Shown here: piece after piece, positions 1-7,263 of the stretch
Position numbering within the stretch: position 1 is the stretch's first letter
Layout: each line of letters starts with the position of its first letter
Assembly (NCBI RefSeq): GCF_001895145.1
Contig: NZ_BDIR01000002.1
Coordinates: 62,001-126,000, forward strand
DNA: 64,000 nt
Reading direction: 5' to 3'
Source: Arcobacter sp. LA11
GTDB lineage: Bacteria; Campylobacterota; Campylobacteria; Campylobacterales; Arcobacteraceae
Program-made: the position numbers and the translations under genes
The notes under the pieces: generated by a model
What the model was told of the DNA's origin: nothing
The model's input: the letters and a program-made list of their open reading frames with translations, nothing else
Databases searched by the model: none

Positions 1-1
1 T

Positions 2-277
2 GGTGCAAAAGTACTTTTTACAATTTTTCAGATCTTTAGATATTATAAACCTTTATTATTCTTTTCGATATTATCTGTATTGTTTGCATTGTTATCTTTA
101 TTGAGTGCAATTCCTGTTTTTAATGATTGGATCTTGTATAAGTATATATATCATGTTCCTTTAGCCATTTTAGCAACGGGATTAGGACTTATTAGTATTA
201 TTCTATTTTCTGCTGGAATTATATTGGACGCAATTGTTTATCAGAATAAATTAGAGTTTGAACAAAGATTATTATAG
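2..277 (+). CDS. Glycosyltransferase family 2, C-terminal part (gene enters from the left)
   Basis: The reading frame is open from the first bases and stops at 275-277, so only about 91 C-terminal residues are visible. They hold a basic stretch (FRYYKPLLFF) and two hydrophobic segments separated by a short loop. This is how membrane-bound GT2 enzymes of the polyprenyl-phosphate sugar transferase type end. The catalytic domain lies outside the window. A GtrA-type gene follows after 2 bases, the usual partner of such an enzyme. An internal TTG at 80 could be mistaken for a start but has no role. Family assignment is inferred from the tail and the neighbour. Confidence 0.6.
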   Translation, partial: GAKVLFTIFQIFRYYKPLLFFSILSVLFALLSLLSAIPVFNDWILYKYIYHVPLAILATGLGLISIILFSAGIILDAIVYQNKLEFEQRLL

Positions 278-279
278 TT

Positions 280-675
280 TTGAAACAGTTTATTAAATTT
301 GGGGTAGTAGGAACAATAGGTTTTATTGTTGATGCAACAATTTTAGTTTATCTCATAAATAGTCTTAGTTTTGAAATTCCTTTTGCAAGAATAATATCAT
401 TTATTATTGCAGTTTTTGTTACATGGACTTTAAATAGAAACTTTACTTTTACAAAAAACAGAAACTTTGAAAAAAGGAAGGAATATATATATTATTTGTC
501 AATTCAAACAATTGGAGCATTATTAAATTATATAATATTTATTTTATTAGTATATTTTGATGAATTTTTTAAAAATAATATAATTATATCTTTAGCAATA
601 GCTTCTGTACTAGCAATGTTTTTTAATTTTTTTATGATTAAAAGAAAGATTTATAATAATAGTAATAATATATAG
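280..675 (+). CDS. GtrA family membrane protein
   Basis: A 131-residue protein with four predicted membrane helices. It begins with the GtrA signature (KFGVVGTIGFIVDATILVYL) and has a basic WTLNRNFTF loop after helix two. GtrA proteins are thought to help flip lipid-linked sugars, made by a partner GT2, across the inner membrane. The gene starts with TTG two bases after the preceding GT2 stop, so the two are probably translationally coupled. A second GtrA/GT2 pair lies at the other end of this cluster (9444-10743). Confidence 0.85.
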   Translation: MKQFIKFGVVGTIGFIVDATILVYLINSLSFEIPFARIISFIIAVFVTWTLNRNFTFTKNRNFEKRKEYIYYLSIQTIGALLNYIIFILLVYFDEFFKNNIIISLAIASVLAMFFNFFMIKRKIYNNSNNI

Positions 676-700
676 TAGTTAATAATAGTTAAGGAAGAAA

Positions 701-1471
701 ATGAAAGTTTTAATACTTGCCGGTGGTTTAGGTACAAGATTGAGTGAAGAAACAGATATAAGACCAAAACCAATGATTGAAATAGGTGGTAAACCTATTC
801 TTTGGCATATAATGAAAACATATTCAAAATATGGATTTAATGAATTTATTATACTTCTTGGATATAGAGGTTATTTTATTAAAGAATATTTTGCAAATTA
901 TTTTCTTCATCAAAGTGATGTTACTTTTGACCTAAAAAATAATAATATGGAAATTCATAATAGTAGTAGTGAACCTTGGAAAGTAACTCTAGTTGATACT
1001 GGATTGGATAGTATGACTGGAGGTAGGATAAAACGGGTTGAAGAGTATATAAAAAATGAACCTTTTTTATTAACATATGGTGATGGAGTAAGTGATATAA
1101 ATATAGATGAGCTTATAGAATTTCATAAATCACATGGTAAGGCAATGACTGTAACTTCTTCACTTCCTGCAGGACGTTTTGGAGGCTTAAGTATAGAAGA
1201 AGATAATAAGGTCTCGAAATTCTTGGAAAAACCTAAAGGTGATGGAAATTGGGTAAGTGCAGGATATTTTGTTTGTGAACCTAAAGTATTAGAGTATATA
1301 ACAAGTGGAGATTCAACAATTCTAGAAGAAGAGACATTAAAAAACTTAGCTTTAGATGGAGAATTATATACATATAAGCATGATGGTTTTTGGAAACCAA
1401 TGGATACTTTAAAAGACAAATTAGACTTAAATGATATTTGGAATAGTGGGGATGCTCCTTGGAAAGTATAA
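701..1471 (+). CDS. rfbF: Glucose-1-phosphate cytidylyltransferase
   Basis: Makes CDP-glucose from CTP and glucose 1-phosphate, the entry step to CDP-linked deoxysugars. The 256 residues are normal for the family. The nucleotide-binding motif LAGGLGTRL is at residues 6-14, followed by RPKPMIEIGG at 21-30. The sugar-binding region has TYGDGVSDI, and the FWKPMDTLKD motif lies near the C-terminus. GGAAG upstream of the ATG is a good ribosome site. The 3' end overlaps the next gene by 13 bases, so the two steps are coupled. Confidence 0.95.
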   Translation: MKVLILAGGLGTRLSEETDIRPKPMIEIGGKPILWHIMKTYSKYGFNEFIILLGYRGYFIKEYFANYFLHQSDVTFDLKNNNMEIHNSSSEPWKVTLVDTGLDSMTGGRIKRVEEYIKNEPFLLTYGDGVSDINIDELIEFHKSHGKAMTVTSSLPAGRFGGLSIEEDNKVSKFLEKPKGDGNWVSAGYFVCEPKVLEYITSGDSTILEEETLKNLALDGELYTYKHDGFWKPMDTLKDKLDLNDIWNSGDAPWKV

Positions 1472-2574
1472 CTTACGATAAACTCTTTAAAGGTATTTAC
1501 AAAAATAAAACAGTTCTTGTCACGGGTCATACAGGATTTAAAGGCTCTTGGCTTTGTTATTGGCTTATAAAAATGGGAGCGAAGGTTATAGGTTATTCTT
1601 TAGAGGAGAATACAAAGCCGAATCATTTTTCATTATTAAATTTAGATATGACTTCAATATATTCAGATATAAGAGATATAGAAAAGTTAAATAATGTATT
1701 TAAAGAATATCAACCAGATATAGTTTTTCATCTTGCAGCACAGCCTTTGGTTAGGTTATCTTATATTAGTCCTGTAACTACTTTTGAGACTAACATGATG
1801 GGAACAATAAATATTTTAGAAGTAATTAGAAAAAATAATAAAAAGATTGCTATTTTAAATATAACAAGTGATAAGTGTTATGAGAATAATGAATCAAAGT
1901 TAGGCTATGTAGAAGATGATAAATTAAGTGGATATGACCCTTATAGTGCATCAAAGGCATGTTCAGAAATAATCACAAGTTCTTATAGAGATTCTTTTTT
2001 TAATTTAGATAAATATAATGATTCTCATAGAGTTTTAGTTTCTTCTTGTCGATCAGGAAATGTAATAGGTGGTGGGGATTGGAATGAAGATAGGATTATT
2101 CCAGATATTATAAAAGCAATTACTAAGAATAAGATACTTGAAATCAGAAACCCTAAATCAACAAGACCTTGGCAACATGTTTTAGAACCTTTAAGTGCTT
2201 ACTTATTATTAGGTCAAAAACTCTTAGAATCAAAAAAAGAATATGCCAAAGCATGGAATTTTGGTCCTAAAGATGATAAATCTACAAGCGTTGAGGAACT
2301 TGTTCTAAATATAAAAAAATATTGGTCAAAACTAGAATATAAAATAATTGATAATAAGAATATTCTACATGAAACAAATTTTTTAAAACTAGATTCATCT
2401 CAGGCATATAAAGAGTTATCATGGCAGACAGTTTGGGATATTGAGAAGACGTTTAATAGAACAATTTCTTGGTATAAAAAATATTATGAAAAGAATATTA
2501 TTAATACTAGTAAAGATTTAGATGAGTATATATTTAGTGCAAAAGAGAAAAGGTTAGAGTGGACAAATGATTAA
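1459..2574 (+). CDS. rfbG: CDP-glucose 4,6-dehydratase
   Basis: Converts CDP-glucose to CDP-4-keto-6-deoxyglucose, the common intermediate of CDP-dideoxy and branched sugars. It is an extended short-chain dehydrogenase. The NAD-binding TGHTGFKG is at residues 22-29, TSDK at 136-139, and the catalytic pair Y162/K166 lies in YSASK. Length (371 aa) is close to known RfbG proteins. It starts with TTG inside the end of rfbF and overlaps the following gene by 8 bases, so it belongs to a tight operon. Confidence 0.95.
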   Translation: MESITYDKLFKGIYKNKTVLVTGHTGFKGSWLCYWLIKMGAKVIGYSLEENTKPNHFSLLNLDMTSIYSDIRDIEKLNNVFKEYQPDIVFHLAAQPLVRLSYISPVTTFETNMMGTINILEVIRKNNKKIAILNITSDKCYENNESKLGYVEDDKLSGYDPYSASKACSEIITSSYRDSFFNLDKYNDSHRVLVSSCRSGNVIGGGDWNEDRIIPDIIKAITKNKILEIRNPKSTRPWQHVLEPLSAYLLLGQKLLESKKEYAKAWNFGPKDDKSTSVEELVLNIKKYWSKLEYKIIDNKNILHETNFLKLDSSQAYKELSWQTVWDIEKTFNRTISWYKKYYEKNIINTSKDLDEYIFSAKEKRLEWTND

Positions 2575-4363
2575 AGTTAGTGATTATGTAGCAAAGTTTT
2601 TAGCAGAAAATGAACAAGTTGGAACTGATATTTTTATGGTTTCAGGTGGTGGAAATATGCATTTAATTGATTCTATAGGTAAAAATGAGTCTTTAAATTA
2701 TGTATGTAATCATCATGAACAAGCTTGTACTTTTGCAGCAGAAGGTTATGCAAGGGTTTCAAATAAAATTGGAGTATCTTTTGTCACAACTGGACCTGGA
2801 GGGACTAATGCAATTACTGGGGTTTACAGTGCGTGGGTAGATTCTATTCCAACTTTTACAATATCGGGACAAGTAAAGTTTATGACGACTATAAGTTCTC
2901 AACCTGAATTAAATCTAAGACAACTTGGAGACCAAGAGATAAATATTATTGATTTAGTTAAACCAATAACTAAGTATGCTGTTTTAATAAGTGATAAAAA
3001 TACTATAAAATACCATTTAGAAAAAGCTTTATATCTTGCTAAAGAGGGTAGACCTGGACCAGTATGGTTAGATATTCCCTTAGATATCCAAGGTGCAATG
3101 ATCGATGAAAAAGATTTAGAGTCATTTTCTAAGCCTATTGAAAAAGATTATGATATTAAAATGAATGAAGTTTTAGATCTATTAAGTAAATCTAAACGAC
3201 CTGTTATAATAGCAGGTAATGGAATTACTTTGAGTGATGGAAATGAGACTTTTATTAATCTAGTAAAAGATTTAAATATCCCAATAGTTAGTAGCTTTGC
3301 TCGATATGATATTTTAAATGATGAACATCCTTTATTTTTTGGAAGATTTGGAACTATTGGACAGAGAGCTGCAAATTTTATTGTACAAAATAGTGATTGT
3401 ATAATTGCAATTGGAGCAAGATTAAATATTCGTGCAATAAGTTATAACTGGGAACATTTTGGAAGAGCAGCAAAAAAAATACTAATAGATATTGATAAAG
3501 CTGAATTAAATAAACATACATTAGATATAGATATTAAAATAGAATCTGATGCAAAGTATTTTATTAAAAAGTTACATGAAGAAGTAAAGAATAATACTAT
3601 TTATAACTATGATAATTGGATTAACCGATGTAAAAAGTATAAAAGTGATTTTCCAACAATAATAAAACAAAGACAAGAAGTAAAAGATTATGTTGATTCT
3701 TATAATTTTTTTGATTTATTATCAAATGTTACAAAAGATAATGAAGTCTTTGTTTTTGCGAATGCAACTGCAAGTGTATCTTCTTATCAAAGTTTGAGAA
3801 CTAAAGGAAAACAAAAGATTATTGAAAATTCAGGTTGCGCTGCAATGGGATATGATTTACCTGCTGCAATTGGGGCTTGCTATGCAAATAACAAAAATGA
3901 TGTTATTTGTGTAACAGGAGATGGAAGTTTACAAATGAATATTCAAGAATTACAGACAATTATTCATAATAAATTACCAATAAAAATCTTTGTTTTAAAT
4001 AATGAAGGATACTCCTCTATTAAAAATACTCAAAATAACTTTTTTAATGGGCATAAAGTTGGTTCTGAAAAAAGTAGTGGGGTTAGTTTCCCAAATTTAG
4101 AAGCCATATCAAAAGCTTATGGGTTCAAAACTTTTAAAATTAAAAATCAAAATAACTTACAAAGTGAGTTAGAAGAAATTTTAAAATATAAAAGTTTTGT
4201 ATGTGAGATTATGCTTGATCCAAATGAAAAAATGGAACCTAAACTATCTTCAGAAATAAAAGAAGATGGGACTATTATTTCTAAACCATTAGAGGATATG
4301 TTTCCTTTTTTAGATAGAGAATTATTTAATAAAAATATGATTATTGAAACTATCGGAGAATAA
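2567..4363 (+). CDS. Thiamine-diphosphate enzyme, acetolactate-synthase-like (candidate YerE-type acyltransferase)
   Basis: A 598-residue enzyme with the full three-domain ThDP fold. The N-terminal pyrimidine domain carries the activating Glu51 (NHHEQAC). The central domain follows. The C-terminal pyrophosphate domain has GDG at 451-453 and NN at 478-479. Acetolactate synthase for valine synthesis is unlikely because no small subunit or ilv gene is near. Its place after rfbFG and before an RfbH-like gene recalls Yersinia YerE, which adds a two-carbon unit from pyruvate to a CDP-4-keto sugar. That role here is inference. It overlaps rfbG by 8 bases. Confidence 0.75.
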   Translation: MIKVSDYVAKFLAENEQVGTDIFMVSGGGNMHLIDSIGKNESLNYVCNHHEQACTFAAEGYARVSNKIGVSFVTTGPGGTNAITGVYSAWVDSIPTFTISGQVKFMTTISSQPELNLRQLGDQEINIIDLVKPITKYAVLISDKNTIKYHLEKALYLAKEGRPGPVWLDIPLDIQGAMIDEKDLESFSKPIEKDYDIKMNEVLDLLSKSKRPVIIAGNGITLSDGNETFINLVKDLNIPIVSSFARYDILNDEHPLFFGRFGTIGQRAANFIVQNSDCIIAIGARLNIRAISYNWEHFGRAAKKILIDIDKAELNKHTLDIDIKIESDAKYFIKKLHEEVKNNTIYNYDNWINRCKKYKSDFPTIIKQRQEVKDYVDSYNFFDLLSNVTKDNEVFVFANATASVSSYQSLRTKGKQKIIENSGCAAMGYDLPAAIGACYANNKNDVICVTGDGSLQMNIQELQTIIHNKLPIKIFVLNNEGYSSIKNTQNNFFNGHKVGSEKSSGVSFPNLEAISKAYGFKTFKIKNQNNLQSELEEILKYKSFVCEIMLDPNEKMEPKLSSEIKEDGTIISKPLEDMFPFLDRELFNKNMIIETIGE

Positions 4364-5482
4364 GTGAAAATAGGCAAGATATTAGAAATGGATTTAAATA
4401 TAGAACCTATACCTTTAGAAGATGAGATTATAATATATGGAGCTGGTAATTTTGGAAGATTATATGCTTCAATATTAAAAAAGAGAGGTTATTCTATACA
4501 GTTTTTTGTTGATAAAGAAAAGTGTAAGAATCATAAGTTTATAGATGATATCCCAGTAATAAATTTAAGCAATAAAGAACTATTAGATAAAAGAGATTCT
4601 TTAACATGTGTTATTGGTATTTTTAATGCTTATATAGATTTAAGTGAAATTGAAAAAGAGTTAATATTAATAGGGTTCAGAAAAGTAATAAATCATATTT
4701 CTTTTTATGATTTATTTTCTAATGAAATAGGGGATTATTTTTGGTTAAGTGAGAAAAAAAATCATTTAAAAAATAGAAATAGAATTCTTGATAGTTATAA
4801 ACTGTTGGAAGATAAAAAATCAAGAAAATTGTTTAAAAATATTTTAAAATATAGAATGTTTAATAATTTAAATAAAATACAAAAACCTCAAAAAATGGAT
4901 AATGAATATTTTCCGAAAGATATAAACTGTAAATATCCTATTTTAAAATTTGTTGATTGTGGTGCGTATGATGGAGATACAGTATTAAGAATATTAAAAA
5001 AGAAAATACCTTTATCTTCTTATACTGCATTTGAGCCAGATTTACGTAATGCAAATCTTTTGAGTGAAAATATAAAGAAAAAACTAAAGGTAGAAAGTCA
5101 TATTTATCCATGTGGTTTATGGAATAAAACTGATAAACTTAAATTTAGTGGAGGGACAGGTAGTTCTAGTCACATAAATTTAAATGGAGATGATATAATT
5201 AGTGTTGTTTCTATTGATGAATGTATTATAAATAAAAAAGTTAATTTTATAAAAATGGATATTGAAGGTGCTGAGGTTCAAGCTTTAATTGGAGCAAAAG
5301 AAACAATTAAAAAAAATAAACCAATTTTAGCAATATCTGCATATCATAAATATGATGATTTATGGACTATATTAGAAACAATAAAATCTTTTAATATAGA
5401 TTATAAATTTTATATGAGGATGTATGAATATAATGGATTTGGAATAGTTTATTATGCTGTTCCTAATAAATACCAAGTATGA
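4364..5482 (+). CDS. FkbM-family methyltransferase with N-terminal Rossmann domain
   Basis: A 372-residue protein that begins with GTG directly after the preceding stop, with GGAG 5 bases upstream. The first half contains a nucleotide-binding IIYGAGNFGR motif (residues 23-32), like the N-terminal domain of PglD-type sugar acyltransferases. The second half is a SAM-dependent FkbM domain with DCGAYDGDT (198-206), FEPD (223-226) and IKMDIEGAEV (296-305). FkbM enzymes O-methylate sugars or polyketides. The likely substrate is a sugar made by this cluster, but this is not proven. The spacing to the next gene is 24 bases. Confidence 0.8.
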   Translation: MKIGKILEMDLNIEPIPLEDEIIIYGAGNFGRLYASILKKRGYSIQFFVDKEKCKNHKFIDDIPVINLSNKELLDKRDSLTCVIGIFNAYIDLSEIEKELILIGFRKVINHISFYDLFSNEIGDYFWLSEKKNHLKNRNRILDSYKLLEDKKSRKLFKNILKYRMFNNLNKIQKPQKMDNEYFPKDINCKYPILKFVDCGAYDGDTVLRILKKKIPLSSYTAFEPDLRNANLLSENIKKKLKVESHIYPCGLWNKTDKLKFSGGTGSSSHINLNGDDIISVVSIDECIINKKVNFIKMDIEGAEVQALIGAKETIKKNKPILAISAYHKYDDLWTILETIKSFNIDYKFYMRMYEYNGFGIVYYAVPNKYQV

Positions 5483-5506
5483 AGATAATAAGAAAAGAGA
5501 GTTAAA

Positions 5507-6334
5507 ATGTTAAAAAATATGACATTATTTGATTGTACATTAAGAGAAATAGGTTATCAAACAGGTTGGTATTTTGATAATAAATTTGCAACTGATCTAT
5601 ATAAATTTGCACATGGCAAAGGAATAGATTATCTTGAGTTGGGTTTTTTTCATAATATGGAAGCTGATCCTAATAAGGGTGATTTTAGATATTGTAGTCA
5701 AAAAAATGATGAAATAAAAGAATTGTTTGAACCTATTAAAAACTGGACTAAGTTATCCTCAATGCTAGATATTCAAAGACCCCTTTCTAATCTTTTACCT
5801 AAAGAAGACAGTCCTATTGATACTATAAGAATTATAACTCGTTCTCATGAAACTGATTTTGAAATTTTATCAAAGAAAGTTGAAGAAATTCAAGAACTTG
5901 GTTATGAATTATTTATAAATTTTACTAGTGCAGGATATAACTCTATAGAAAAGAATATTTCTTTTGCAAAGTTTTGTAAAAAAATGGGAGTAGAAGTTAT
6001 GTATTTAGCAGATACTGAAAGTGTATTTACTTGTGATTACATAAATAACTCTATGGATGCAATTAAAGCAGAAAATGTTGAAGTTGGTATGCATTTACAT
6101 AATAAAAATGGTACTGCTGATATGCTTCTAGATACAGCTTTATCAAAAAACTGTCTTTATACTGATGCAACTTTACTTGGTTTGGGTGGAAAATGGCATG
6201 ATGGAAATATACCTTTAGAATATATAATTAAAAAATTTGGTATTAATGGAGGATATGAACTTACTCAATTAAAAACGAATTTAGTCCAACAGTTAATTAA
6301 ATACCATGAACATACAACTGCAATCTTGGATTGA
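5507..6334 (+). CDS. HMG-CoA-lyase-like (DRE-TIM) aldolase
   Basis: A 275-residue TIM-barrel enzyme. The metal and catalytic motif FDCTLRE is at residues 8-14. The metal-binding HLHNKNG is at 196-202, followed by a GLGGKWHDGN loop. These are marks of the family of HMG-CoA lyase, isopropylmalate synthase and 4-hydroxy-2-oxovalerate aldolase, which make or break C-C bonds next to a 2-keto acid. No CoA- or leucine-pathway gene is near. Inside this cluster it may make or trim a keto acid used by the ThDP enzyme two genes upstream; that is inference. AAGAGAG precedes the ATG. Confidence 0.75.
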   Translation: MLKNMTLFDCTLREIGYQTGWYFDNKFATDLYKFAHGKGIDYLELGFFHNMEADPNKGDFRYCSQKNDEIKELFEPIKNWTKLSSMLDIQRPLSNLLPKEDSPIDTIRIITRSHETDFEILSKKVEEIQELGYELFINFTSAGYNSIEKNISFAKFCKKMGVEVMYLADTESVFTCDYINNSMDAIKAENVEVGMHLHNKNGTADMLLDTALSKNCLYTDATLLGLGGKWHDGNIPLEYIIKKFGINGGYELTQLKTNLVQQLIKYHEHTTAILD

Positions 6335-6336
6335 CA

Positions 6337-7263
6337 ATGAATATTCTTATAACTGGTGGTAATGGATTTATTGCAAAAACATTAAAAGAGAAGTTATCAA
6401 ATTATAATATTTTTGCACCAGTAAAAAATGAATTAAATATTTTAGATGAATCTTTATTAAAAGAGTATATTTATAATAATGAGATTGATATCATTATTCA
6501 TACTGCAAATATTGGTGGATATGAAAATAAACTAGATGAGAAAGAAACTTTTCAATCAAATTTAAAAATGTTTTTAAATGTAGCTAATCAATCAAAAAAT
6601 GTAAAAAAAATTATTCATTTAGGTAGTGGTGCAGAATATTCTAAAGATAGACCAATTGTTAAGGTAGATGAATTAGATAGTTTAAAGAGTTTACCTAATG
6701 ATGATTATGGTCTTTATAAATCAATTTGCTCTAGATTTATTGAACAATCAGAAAATATTATAAATTTGCGTATATTTGGATGCTATGGAGAGTATGAAGA
6801 TTATAATTATAAATTTATTTCAAATAGTATATTAAAAAACTTGTTAGAACAACCAATTATAATTAATCAAAATGTTTTGTTTGACTATATATACGTTGAT
6901 GATTTAATTAAAATGATAGAATATTTTATTATTAATGAGAACAAATATAAAGTTTATAATGTTTCTAGAGGAGAATCTATTGATTTAGTATCAATATGTA
7001 AAATCATTAATAGTATTGGTAGCTTTAATTCAGAAATAAAAGTATTAAAAGAAGGATTAAATAATGAGTATACCTCAAATAATAATCGTTTTATTGATGA
7101 AGTCTCTTCTTTTAATTTTACAACTCATGAAAAGGCAATATTTAATATGTATAAATATTTTGAAAATAATTTATCTAAAATTGATAAATCTAAAATATTG
7201 GAAGATAAATATTTACAAAAGTGTAATAATATTTGGATAGAGGGAAAAAATGAAAATTGTTAA
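6337..7263 (+). CDS. NAD-dependent epimerase/reductase, extended SDR family
   Basis: A 308-residue protein from the ATG at 6337. A TTG six bases earlier overlaps the preceding stop and is less likely. The dinucleotide-binding motif TGGNGFIA starts near residue 6, and the catalytic YGLYK (Y124, K128) fits the YxxxK rule. Such enzymes epimerise or reduce keto groups on nucleotide sugars. In the yersiniose pathway a comparable SDR, YerF, reduces the side-chain ketone left by YerE, so a YerF-like role is plausible. The gene overlaps the next one by 14 bases. Confidence 0.8.
   Translation: MNILITGGNGFIAKTLKEKLSNYNIFAPVKNELNILDESLLKEYIYNNEIDIIIHTANIGGYENKLDEKETFQSNLKMFLNVANQSKNVKKIIHLGSGAEYSKDRPIVKVDELDSLKSLPNDDYGLYKSICSRFIEQSENIINLRIFGCYGEYEDYNYKFISNSILKNLLEQPIIINQNVLFDYIYVDDLIKMIEYFIINENKYKVYNVSRGESIDLVSICKIINSIGSFNSEIKVLKEGLNNEYTSNNNRFIDEVSSFNFTTHEKAIFNMYKYFENNLSKIDKSKILEDKYLQKCNNIWIEGKNENC

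Noticed and set aside
2567-4363. Calling the ThDP enzyme ilvB (acetolactate synthase for valine)
   Set aside because: No ilvN, ilvC or leu genes nearby; the gene is embedded in a CDP-sugar operon with overlaps on the upstream side.
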